Below are positions 46,121-55,921 of a stretch of DNA of 64,000 nucleotides, piece after piece. Source of the stretch: Massospora cicadina (lineage: Eukaryota; Entomophthoromycota; Entomophthoromycetes; Entomophthorales; Entomophthoraceae); contig JAKSZP010007890.1 in NCBI GenBank assembly GCA_022478985.1, positions 347,462 through 411,461 of the forward strand. Direction: 5' to 3'. The notes beneath the pieces are model-generated. The model saw nothing but the letters and a program-made list of their open reading frames with translations. It was not told the DNA's origin and made no database searches. The stretch's first letter is position 1; every line of letters starts with the position of its first letter. Made by a program: the position numbers and the translations under genes.

Positions 46121-47157
46121 TGTTGGAATTGCAGATGACCACATAGTCCAACCCTTTGACCAAATATGAGATTCATGATTATGTTATAATCATAGAGGGT
46201 CAGCAATAGTGGCTGACTGATGAGAATATTGTTGGGCGGAATCCCCAATGATATTAGAGGTCGCCAACTATGAATTATTGTCAGGCATCATTCTTAATAA
46301 TAATTAAGGCTGCTGATAGATGAAAATTTTGTCAGGAATCTTCCCCAATGCTAATTGAGGCTGCTGACAGATGACAATTTAGTCAGGAATCATTTCCAAT
46401 GACATTTGAGGCCACCAATAGATGATATTATTGTTGGGCGTCATCCCTGATGAAATTAAGCAATAATTCAATACAGAGATAATCCCCGATAGTCAAATTA
46501 TAGGGAATCATTCAGAACAGAACAGATTGGAGTCATAAGAAAATACCAAAACATTCAAACGCTGGAGGAAAAGTGGAATCATCATTGGTCAAAACAATCA
46601 GTTTTGCATACCTAATACCAATTGTTTGGACTGCTGAACGCCCAAGGATTACGCGGCCTAGAAAACCCAAGGCAGCAGTACCCAACGAGATTTGGTACCT
46701 AGCACTAGGGGGCAAAATCAGTTTAGGAGCACAAATATTCTCATCAAACAGCTGAAAAGTTGTGTGCCAATTCTAACTATAAAAATCCCCACATAATTCC
46801 CTAATAAAAATTAGATTCAACTTGATATTAGCTTTAGTTGTTTAACATTGGTTGTTTAACATTACTCTTAAGAGAAGAGTGTAAGGATCATATATCCTCA
46901 GGTTAGCAATAATAAGATCTCCGCCTGACTCTGCAAAAAGGGAATAAGGATAGTGTTCCCTACCAGAGTATCTTCAAGAAGGAGCACCAGTTTAGCGTTG
47001 GACTTTACTCTCAGCGTGGCTTTTGGGCAGCCAACTATAATAATAGTCTTCATACTATTATTTCCCAGTCTATCAAATAATCAATGCCAGGATCCACGAA
47101 TCTGTGCAGTTGAAATCCAGGGCTGAAAAGCGAGCAATTAAGTCCAAGATTTTAACA
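46121..47157 (+). repeat. 3' LTR of element D
   Basis: It starts TGTTGGAATTGC and ends ATTTTAACA. It pairs with 39349-40387. Differences cluster in the minisatellite half, while 46490-46720 is nearly identical to its partner. Confidence 0.9.
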
Positions 47158-47215
47158 GCAGATACTGTGATATTCTGATTAAGGTGGATAATTTGGGCAT
47201 ATCAAAACCCCAATA
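47158..47215 (-). repeat. Solo LTR (A/D type), last part
   Basis: The minus-strand reading begins TATTGGGGTTTTGATATGCC, aligning with the LTR start TGTTAGAATACCAGTGTGCC of element A (the TG has become TA). It then runs into CCACCTTAATCAG, matching CTAGCTTAATTG. The target duplication CTGGT follows at 47216-47220. Confidence 0.55.
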
Positions 47216-48720
47216 CTGGTGAAAAGGAAGTACACTATGACAGATCATAAACGCCTTATGTTGATATATGCCTGTAAACAATTTTGAGTGTACATTTACA
47301 GAATACACCTCAAGGTTGTAACCAAAAATATTGTCTCTACACTGGTTAAATAATTTAAAGAACCAGAGGGGTGATTGGCTCAATGGGCTTTGAAGCTACA
47401 AGCTTATAATTTTAAAATCATTTATAGGGCTAGAGCAGCCCATCAGAATGCTGATGAAATATCAAAAACCTGCCTTAAATGTAATGTATCAGCAAGGAGA
47501 TGAACTATTTCAGCAAATGGTCAAATGAATAATCAGGTATGATCCCCAGGAGATTCATAACATACTGAAGAAAGCCATGGTTTATACAGAAATAAAAATA
47601 TGGCAACTTTGCAGCGTGGTTTTATGGTAGGTGATATTTAATTCTTAAACAATCTGAACATTCTGCAATTATTATGCAGCGCACGGGGTTGTAGGGCATG
47701 CTGGCCTGAGAAATTTGCTGGATCAACTTCACCAGTATTACTGTGAATTGCTTAGCTACAACGTGGCGGATTTTATAGCTTAATGCATGGAATGTCAACT
47801 CCGCAAGCCCCTCAAGAATATGAAGAAATTTGGCTTATGAACCCTAGGTTTTTATGGAACACAGTGTCAATCAGTGTAATGGGATATTGAGTGTCAGTAC
47901 TGGGGAGTAAAATACTTAATCATTGCAATAGACCATCTGACCAGATGGGTTGAGACCAAAGCCCTACATTTATTAGATGCAACTAGTACCACGATACTCA
48001 TCCTGATCAAATAGTGTACCTGTATGGAGGTACACAAGTGTTACTCAGTAACAACTGAACCAATTTTACCTCTTATGTAATTTTAAGGCTAAACAAAATA
48101 ATGGGGATGAGAGGAGTGATACTTGTTTTATACCAACCAGAAATTATGGGGTGGTGGAAAGAGTCATTGATACCCTATCCACAAAGCTGTGAAGGTTTGG
48201 TATTAAGGAAAACTTCCACTTCTGGGATCCTACTTATGTTTAGTAACTTTTTCATATAATATTATTCACCATACAGTGACAGGAGAAACGCCACTTGAAC
48301 TTTTATATGAACCAAGCTCTTCATTACCGCCAAATTTATATTTGGAAGTATAGCCATCTTTGAGGTTGAGTCCAGAAATATTTAACCTAATTGGTGGTCC
48401 TTTATGATTATATTGAAATCTTAGGCATTTAATATGGCGTTAAAGAAAAGAATTAGAGCATAAACAAGATGATATTAACTGACTGGCGCTCAAGTAATAC
48501 ATGTTGGTGATAGAGTAGATTATTTTGATACCCAAGGATTTGGAAGAAGAAGAAAGCTGGAATTCCTATGGTTTAGTCCATTCAAAATTTCTGTAAAATT
48601 AGCAACTGATGCCTATATGATAAAATTTATCACTGATAGTCATATAGTATATAGGGTCCATATTTTTTTTAGTACTAGATGGTATAGGGTCCATATTAAA
48701 TACTTAAAGTATTGGATCTA
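47216..48720 (+). pseudogene. Element G RNase H end and integrase remnant
   Basis: This continues the RNase H broken at 25584: LIYACKQF (47257-47281), a VVTKNIVSTLVK-like decayed strand, and the REPEG-LAQWALKLQAYNFKII stretch (47355-47420). In the integrase, HGVVGHAGLRNLLDQLHQYY is legible near 47680-47740, then FIAXCMECQLRKP (about 47770-47810), an IDHLTRWVETKAL stretch (47927-47965), and NFTSYVILRLNKIMGMRGVI (48059-48119). The catalytic context is partly gone. It ends near 48720 around micro-insertion 6. Confidence 0.6.
48665..48682 (-). mobile_element. 18-bp LINE-tail micro-insertion 6
   Basis: The minus strand reads CCATCTAGTACTAAAAAA. It is flanked by TATAGGGTCCATATT at 48650-48664 and 48683-48697 (perfect 15 bp). 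It interrupts the C-terminal end of the element G integrase (VHI-KYLKYWI can be read across once the insert is skipped). Confidence 0.8.
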
Positions 48721-49356
48721 AGTTAATAATTTTAAAAAGGCTAGCATAATATAAAAACATAGAAAAGATAAAATTTACATGAAAAAGAATATCTAAGGAG
48801 ATTCTCCTTACAAAAAATAATAAAAAAAAATAAATTTATCTAAAAGATATTATTTTTATTTCTGCCACAAGTTATGAATTGGGTGATGTTCCCATCTTCT
48901 AAGTTGTAAGGAGAGGGGGAATGTGCTATTATGGTAGTGAAATAACCCACTGGGGATATACGTTTGTCAGGACCATTTTGTGTTGTAACAAGTTCCATTG
49001 TTGTTGTTAAGAGTCATGAATAACTCAAGATACATCTTTGTTAATTTGTGAGATCCCCAACCTCGGGGTAAAAGCATTCAGTAAAACAATATTGATGAGA
49101 TTGACCAAATAGCCATAATATGGCATGAAGTTGTGGAACTGCGCTCATGTGAGGCAGCAGCAAACATGAAAAGGAGAAGAAGATAATAACTTTCCTGCTA
49201 ATAATGTCTATGAGAAGATGCATCAAGCAAGAAGAAAGATCTAGCGCTGCTGAAATTGATTTAACCACGTTGACTTACTCATACCATGGAACAAAGCAGC
49301 ATCTTCCTCAAAATTGTAGCTTTACAGGATAATCTTCTCAAGATAGGAAAATGTTT
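48721..49356 (+). other. Element G 3' untranslated interior
   Basis: A-rich at 48730-48850, then unremarkable. A GTGATGTTCCCAT motif at 48882 recurs as GTGATATTCCCAC at 45703 in D, so it is a shared post-integrase region. No ORF is supportable. Confidence 0.45.
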
Positions 49357-51417
49357 TGTAATTTTGGAATTTCTACATAATCCAGCTTTGATAGATTGTG
49401 GGTACATATATTTTTGATCTTACAGGGTTAGCTTTGTAATAAAAACCTATAGAAGATTTTAAAGTTATCACTGTTTGATAACTATTGTTTGAGTTTATTT
49501 CTCTATAGACATAATCTAAAACATATTTGATTTCAGCGTATTAATGTTCCTTTGGTGGACATCCCAACAATATTTGTGAAGAGTTCAGTTGTTGGCTTAA
49601 TAAAATGATTAAACTTTTTTATGTGGATTAATCAGGGTTTGCCGCCAATCAATAAGGTTGTTTTTTTTGTTTCTGAATCATTAACCGCTTTCCATGGCAG
49701 TAACTTGTGGTTTAGACTGATTGATGCAATCTTCTATAAATGGGTAAGTGGGAATTTTACCTAAGTGGATTGCTATCTTGTAAATGTCAGTCCTCTGTGG
49801 TTGAGTAATTGCTTTAGAAATGCTATTCCAGCAACCCAGAAATAGTTGTAATCTAGTCAATGGCAGAAAATAACTAAAAAATGAGTTTTTGTTGTTTTAG
49901 ATGACATCTTATGTTTAGTTCTCATGTGATGGATGCCATTCCAATTAGGGCACCACAGGAAGAGTTGAGCGTCAGATTCCCTACATAAACCCTTTATTTA
50001 AGATTTTAAGAACTGACTTGTAAGATTCAACAAATATTTACCTACTTGTATAGTTTTAATGTTGTTTTCTGGTAGAAAAGTCGGAAGGATAGTTTATTTT
50101 TAGCTACTTTGCTTTCAAGATCTCAGGTACTCTTTTTTAAGAGTTTTAGGGATAGTTTCACTTGCTCATATTTTGATCCAGTACTCTTGTGTAAGAGTTG
50201 TAGGAATATTTTTCCTTTGTAATGGAGCCTGCTGATAATAATAAGACTGTGCTGGCAATCAGGGTGAATTCCCAAATAAATCACTAGCCAGAATACCTCT
50301 GGCACAGTCATCCATATTGTAGTATACAGGGAGAATAAGGAAACTTAAAGCACTAGCTAAGAAATCTAAGATTGTAACATATACTACTAATTGTTGGCTA
50401 ACTTTTTTATTTACAAATATAAATTAGATCTATTAAGAATTTTAGTGAAAACTAAGGAGTAAGAATGGGAAAAAATGGAGCAACAGTAGAACCTGTTGGG
50501 GTTTGCTACCTTATAAGCACTGAATAGAAAAAGGAAAACGGGTGAATTACTGTAGGTAATAACTTTGGAATTTGGTCTAGTGGATCAACACCTAAATCAT
50601 TACCAATACTGATTCAAATTTAGCCTGCCTAGCCAGATTAGTATCAATTCATTTGCAATATTTTTATTCCGCCACAATTGCGCTTAGCGTGATGATGATG
50701 AATCATCTGGTGGACAGCAGGTTATGCCCACATCCACACTAAGTATGGGTGGTTCCATTGCATCTCAAAAGGGTTTATCACATCTTTACCTGTCAGGGAC
50801 AGTCTCACCTTTTCCAGTAATGTAGGGGGACGGTGGATGGGGATTTCTAAGCCCAAGAGTGAATCAAATCCATCTTTTCCTAAACCAATTTACTTTGGCT
50901 AATGGGACTTGAACCAGAGAAAGAAACTTTTTGTCTATAAAAACTGCTACAAAACCTCTACTGTAAATGGCTTTTGACCATTTCCACCTCCTGACACACC
51001 CCCAAAATCTTCTGCACCAACTCCTGGGTGGTGAGCAGAGGAGGAAGAGGTGTGAATTTTAAGGCTTATGCCATCAACCACCTCATGTCTACCACATGAG
51101 CTAATCTCCCATGATGACAAGAGGGATGGCTACCTGCTTAATCCATTTCTTGGTTTTTCATAAAATTCTTCCTGATTAATCTAAAAGTGTTGGACCCCAA
51201 GGCTTACACACTTATCCAGAAGTGCCTTCAAATTACCAAAAGAGGAGCGTCAGCACCTGTCTAGAGGTGAATTTCTAAACAAGTTTAATACCATTAACTG
51301 TGAAGAACTCAAAAGGATAATTGTCTTCATACAATTACTACTGTACCTTTTATTATCTAATTAAATATAACTCAAGCACACTTTAACTAATGCAGTAAAC
51401 CTAAAAAAATTTTGCCC
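49357..51417 (+). repeat. 3' LTR of element G
   Basis: It pairs with 19848-21886 over about 2 kb: ATCCAGCTTTGATAG near the start, GATTAATCAGGGTTTG.C.CCAAT, a GACTGACTTGTAAG/GACAGACTTTTAGAG block, and ATAACTCAAGCACACTTTA near the end. The right edge is uncertain by 10-20 bp and I could not confirm a 5-bp target duplication. Confidence 0.6.
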
Positions 51418-52620
51418 TAAGGTTAAACATCCTGTTAATCTCCTTTCTAAACTTTGAGTTTCAGGAGGAAGATAGAGATAGGTGAGTAGTGACAGATATT
51501 GCACACTGTATGAGTTTTTTGGGTTGAGGGAGATTCACAATGCCCTCTGTGCACCCTTTTATGAAGACAAAGAATAATGCTTGGAGGGAGACACCAGTAA
51601 TGACCAAGTGAGTGGTTTCAAAAGGGCCAACTTTGTGAAGGCTGAGCTAACTCTAGAAACTCAATGGGAGAAGTAACTTACAAATAAATCTAGGCTTCTG
51701 TCATATAATGTCAAGGAAGTGGAGCGCGTAAATTTGGTGAGTATAACGCTCTAGATAAAAGCTGTAAGGAGAGGGAAAAGTGGAAAAGCAGCAAGAAGCA
51801 GCGTCCTAGGTTATTTCACTTATGTTTCAATTAAATTTTCTAGTAAAAATATGCACCAAAATGGCCCAGAGCTTTAAGGGAAGGAGTCCCTGAAAGTTGA
51901 GCAAGTTTGGGTAGGGACCAAGGCAAATGTTGGTGAAATAGGAAGCCGTGGACTTAGTAAAATAAGCTTTGACAGAGACGCTGGTTTTATGCCCAACAGT
52001 AGGGCTGGACTAGAACCTCAAACTAAGGCCAACCATAATAGAAATTTTTTAACTAATTTTATTAAAACCCCTTTAAAGCAGGGGAAGGCTTAGGTATATA
52101 ATTTTCTAAAGTTTAATGAAGATAGCTGAATATCTGAGAAAAGCAATAAAATCTCTTCTGCAATACCATTGCAGGGATAGTTTATTAGAATAAAATACTT
52201 AACAAAAAACTAAGTTAAAATTTTTTGCTTTTTGGAAGGATAGAATTTTTTTTTGAAAAAAGGGTACCTCTTGCCTTGCAATTTTATAAATTTTTGAACC
52301 AATTTTTTCCAAATTCAGTTGTTTTTGCACCATTAGCATCAGCTGAAGGGTCAAGCAAAACCCCATTTTTGGTCAAAGGCATTAGAGATATCACTAATGT
52401 CACTTAAGGGTTCTGGAATTACTTTCAGTGGCTTCAGATGCTTAACCTTGGAAGGGCAGTCTATCCCAGGAAAAATGTCACTAGCCGTGACACCATATAC
52501 AAGGAGGGTCCTCAGGCTAATGCCAAATGACCTACACTACCAGAGTATCCCATAGGTTATTGTTGAGTGGTTGACTGGATTTGAATTGCTGGATAATTTG
52601 ATAGGAGAAATAATAATACT
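51418..52620 (+). pseudogene. Gag-like debris left of the 52.6-kb LTR
   Basis: One frame reads GLREIHNALCAPFYEDKE (51525-51580) and FKRANFVKAELTLETQWEK (51620-51676), which has gag-like character but no diagnostic motif. The last 60 bp (GTTGAGTGGTTGACTGGA..GATAATTTGATAGGAGAAA) match the end of the element C interior. It is probably the remaining 3' interior of a C-type element. Confidence 0.4.
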
Positions 52621-53430
52621 TGCTTACACCTAATTTGTAATGTCCTATATCAAACTTATCCATAATTGAGGACCAAAAGTATCTTAGGCACATTCAAAAC
52701 TTTTTTGTTGCCATACAGTTCCACTTGATTATATTCTACTTGATAACTCAGGATTGGGGGATTTGTAGTTATTTCTGACTTAATAATAGTTGACTTAATA
52801 ACCGGGATTGGGGGCTTTTTGGTCTATGTCAAAATTAGTTTTTAATGTTGATTGAGTTTACAATTGAATTAATTATCAATTAGTGGTACAAACTGCCTTA
52901 ATATGTGCTAAGGTTGCTTGAGAGGAGTGATGGTCTAGCTATTGTTAGATGCATCATAATAAATGCTGCCTTAAATTAATTGTGCCATTGAGACACTGAC
53001 CATGGGGCTGAGCTAGGTTACAGCAGGGTGCCATATGTATTGTGTGCCACTCATCACTTGCACTGCAAATTGCTGGTTGGTGGTGGTGCAAGCTAGGGTG
53101 GCATGGGTGTAGATGTGGGTAACATCAAAATCTGTAGATAATTCTTTATCTGATAAGTAATTATAATCTTTTAGTCTAATAATTGTTTAGTAGTTTAATA
53201 TACAAACTTGTTAATTTTAATACTATTCAGTTGTATTAAGTTGAGGTATTACTTTTGATCAGGAAGTTCAAAACAGAGAGCCATTGGTCAAGTAAATGAC
53301 AGGAGAGTCAGACTTGAAGTGTTAGTAGTAGAGAATTTATATATTAATGACCATTACCTTATGGTCTATTGTCTTCATACAATAGGTGTTTGTAACCCTA
53401 ACTTATCTCATATGTCAGATTCCAGCAAGG
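52621..53430 (+). repeat. C-type LTR (older copy)
   Basis: It aligns with 38375-39194: TATCAAACTTATC-ATAATTGAGGACCAAA, the CATGTCAAAATTAG.TTTTAATGTTGAT block, ATTAGTGGTACAAA, AGCTATT-G--AGATGCAT, and the late TCCATACAATAG block. It is more diverged than the two LTRs of C, so it is a separate, older insertion. Confidence 0.6.
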
Positions 53431-53645
53431 ATTATGCTCGCTGGTGCTATGTGCTGCTGGATCCCACAATGGAATATTTAAAATAAATAATAAACTTTTA
53501 AGAAACTAAGTTTTTACTTTTTAGTTTTTATTTGTGTGAGGCAAACTAGAGAAAAGTTTTTTTCTTGATACTAGTATATCATATTTAAACTAGTTCTGAT
53601 CCTTGGGCCCATGGGAATTTGGGGCTAAAGTATTATAAAGCTGAG
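53431..53645. other. Unassigned
   Basis: AT-rich sequence between the C-type LTR and the minus-strand ORF that follows; nothing recognised. Confidence 0.3.
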
Positions 53646-54062
53646 TCATCCAAATAAAGAAATATAGGCTTTCAGCCTATCATATCGAGGATAAATATTT
53701 TGTGGCAAAACTGACCTGTGTGGTAATGATTTGATAAATTGTATCCAATCACCAGTGGGTAAAATCTTCTCACCTTGGGGAAGAACAGACCCATGTGATA
53801 ATGAACACCTCAAATTTGGTCGAGAAGTTGGAGCAATCCTATTATTAGTTCTTACCTTATTATACCAATTTTGTGTATAAATCATATTTTCCCGATAGAT
53901 AGGGTTCCACCGAGAATCCACCAAGGTCTTTTCGCCATTGGTATTCATATCATTGATAACCACAATATTATTCAAAGATTGTACTCCAACATTCTTTTTC
54001 AAAAATTGAGAAGGAGAATGTCCGACATCATAAGAAAAACTGGACCATCTGAAGTAGGCCAA
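53646..54062 (-). CDS. Unrecognised 138-aa ORF (possible gene remnant)
   Basis: An open frame of 138 codons in AT-rich DNA where most ORFs are under 80. I do not recognise it. It carries an internal similarity: SHGSVLPQGEKILP and, 20 residues later, PHRSVLPQNIYPR. No signal peptide or membrane segment is evident. The translated start (MAYFRWSSF) may not be real. Together with the frame at 54686-55010 on the same strand it could be one degenerate gene or an unfamiliar transposable element ORF. Confidence 0.35.
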   Translation of the reverse strand: MAYFRWSSFSYDVGHSPSQFLKKNVGVQSLNNIVVINDMNTNGEKTLVDSRWNPIYRENMIYTQNWYNKVRTNNRIAPTSRPNLRCSLSHGSVLPQGEKILPTGDWIQFIKSLPHRSVLPQNIYPRYDRLKAYISLFG

Positions 54063-54685
54063 ACCTTCAGCAGTGATTTAGTCTTTTTTATCACCAACAT
54101 CCTGGGGAAGACATCATAAGTTATGACTAAATGGTTGGCACCCTATTGTTTTCTATTGATGAGGGTCATTATTTTATTGCCTCCGCTTAGCTGGTACCAA
54201 CATAAAATTGGGTACATAGTTGTTCCTTAGTATTTATGTTCCCACAGTAAGATCTTGAGGGGGTGGTTTTGAAACCAAACCATTCAAACCAGTTTAACAA
54301 CTAATTAAGATCCTCTTAATTTAAATAAGCTAAAGCTAAGGGTTTAAAGGTATAGGATTTGTTTAATAAAGAACATGATAAATTTGAAAAGCAATATGAT
54401 GACCAGATTGGATTCCTCTTAAAAGTATATAAGCACTGCTATAAGCTAAGAAATAGACCAACTCTATCCTTTCAATAACGTTGACTATTATTTTAAGTTC
54501 AATAATATATAGGACCTTGAACTGACATTGCCCCTCTTCAACTGATACAACCTAATGAATACTGATTATTGGTATTTAGTTGCAATTACCCTTTGCTCTC
54601 CCTTAATTATTATTGAGGTCTACATTGGAGAAAGATTCTATTTCAGACCTTGCCAACCTAACACCATCTCATTTTATTAATCACT

Positions 54686-55010
54686 TTAAAAGTATAGACA
54701 CTTCTCATCATAGTTTGATCCTACTGCAAATGTCTTCCCTACATCCACATTAAACCCTTTAGTCAGCAAATCTACCCTTGCTTGCTTGACTTGGCTGGCT
54801 AAAAATTTTTCATGGCAGGATTTTGTTCCACCCAGATTAGATACCAGGTGACCTTGGGAAGGCACACAATCATCCATACTGTTTAAAGCTTCTCCTGATG
54901 CCCCCCTAATATATCATCGCTTGCCCATCAGATCTGTTACCGCCTTGCTAACAATATTTTGCTTACCACTCTTGAACATAACTTATTTGTTGGCCCAACA
55001 CAAAGCTTAA
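54686..55010 (-). pseudogene. Unrecognised minus-strand coding remnant
   Basis: One frame reads, with two stops, CWANK-VMFKSGKQNIV then SKAVTDLMGKR, GASGEALNSMDDCVPSQGHL and VSNLGGTKSCHEKFLASQVK, then QARVDLLTKGFNVDVGKTF. The amino-acid mix is protein-like and unlike the random ORFs of the LTRs. Family unknown. Confidence 0.3.
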
Positions 55011-55858
55011 CGTAACCTTGGTCAACGACTTCCTTAGAGTTGTTGGTAACCTAAGGTGTACTAAACGCGTGAATTCCTGAGCATATATCAGGTTGGTTAC
55101 TATATTTGGATTGATCCTTTAGATCCTAGTTGGGTTATTGGCAATCGCTTCACCTAACCCCAAATTTAAGTGGAAATAAGGGTAAACTTATGGTTAGTGG
55201 TAAATAAACCTTTGGAAAAATAAAATCAGATTGCCTTTATAATTTCTGTTTAAAATATGGATAATAAATGGAATTAAAGAGGGAATAGTTGGTCAAGGGT
55301 TTGGTAATATTGTAGGGGCTTCACAAACACTTAGTGAGTCGCTTCTTGATCTCCACCTTGATGGCATCCATTCCATTCAATGCTTGAATCTATGAGCTCC
55401 ATCTTATGGTGGACATCCATGCACCAGGATGTTTGGTGGCCCCATGTTCAAAAACCACTTCTGGGTCTGGGGTGGCACTAACTCTTCTGGTAATTACTTC
55501 TTATTCTCCCAATTGGGTAATATGCTGATCTTGTAATCTGATTGATGGCACTACTCTGATGCACATCACTTCAGGGTTTCAGTTGGCTCTCAAAATTGGT
55601 TGGTTGCCATTTTTAGGTATTATTGTGATGGAAGGTTTGATCCCTTCTGCTAGGGTAACTCAGTTTAATCATCTCACTGCCGTTGATCCGTTAAAAATTA
55701 TTCCTGATCGCTGAAGGTATAAAAAGGGGGTCAATTTACATAGCCATTATCAGCATCCTTGGCATCATCTTTGTACTGAAAATCTATCTGGTCGGCTGAT
55801 ATCAAATTGTTGTGTGAGATGATATTCCAACTGGCTGATAAATTTATTGGGGCATATT
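55011..55858. other. Degenerate sequence with short minus-strand frames
   Basis: A minus-strand frame at 55330-55460 reads PDPEVVFEHGATKHPGAWMS then TIRWSS and, after one stop, ALNGMDAIKVEIKKRL. This could belong to the same unidentified unit as 53646-55010. Otherwise nothing recognised. Confidence 0.25.
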
Positions 55859-55905
55859 TTTAGCACCAGTGGTGCCCAACCCAAAAGGAGGAGCCACCAC
55901 GCATC
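55859..55905 (-). mobile_element. 47-bp LINE-tail micro-insertion 7
   Basis: The minus strand reads a GC-rich lead then GGGTTGGGCACCACTGGTGC and TAAA. The tail is a divergent variant (CACCACTGGTGC in place of ACCATCTAGTAC). It is flanked by TTTATTGGGGCATATT at 55843-55858 and 55906-55921 (perfect 16 bp). Confidence 0.8.
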
Positions 55906-55921
55906 TTTATTGGGGCATATT

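Larger units (their letters stand above)
39349..47157 (+). mobile_element. Element D: complete but inactive Ty3/Gypsy element
   Basis: LTRs lie at 39349-40387 and 46121-47157, with a perfect 5-bp target duplication GCAGA (39344-39348; 47158-47162). The interior has a primer site, gag with an imperfect knuckle, protease, RT, RNase H and integrase. Total length is 7809 bp. The integrase keeps its DDE residues. Breaks are mostly single TGA or TAG codons and a few frameshifts. Confidence 0.9.
19848..51417 (+). mobile_element. Element G: outer Ty3/Gypsy element of the nest
   Basis: The two LTRs (19848-21886; 49357 to about 51417) share, for example, CCAGTTTTGATAG/CCAGCTTTGATAG, AGTTATCACTGTTT and ATAACTCAAG-ACACTTTA. 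The interior is gag (21940-23250), protease-RT-RNase H (23600-25584), then after a 21.6-kb interruption RNase H-integrase (47216-48720). The RNase H reading continues across the interruption: 25561-25584 (GTGATTCAAAAATTGGTTCTAGT) joins 47221 (GAAAAGGAAGTACACTATG), matching CCAGTGGAAAGAAACTATACC in element D. It is the oldest layer in this nest that can be traced on both sides. Confidence 0.7.
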
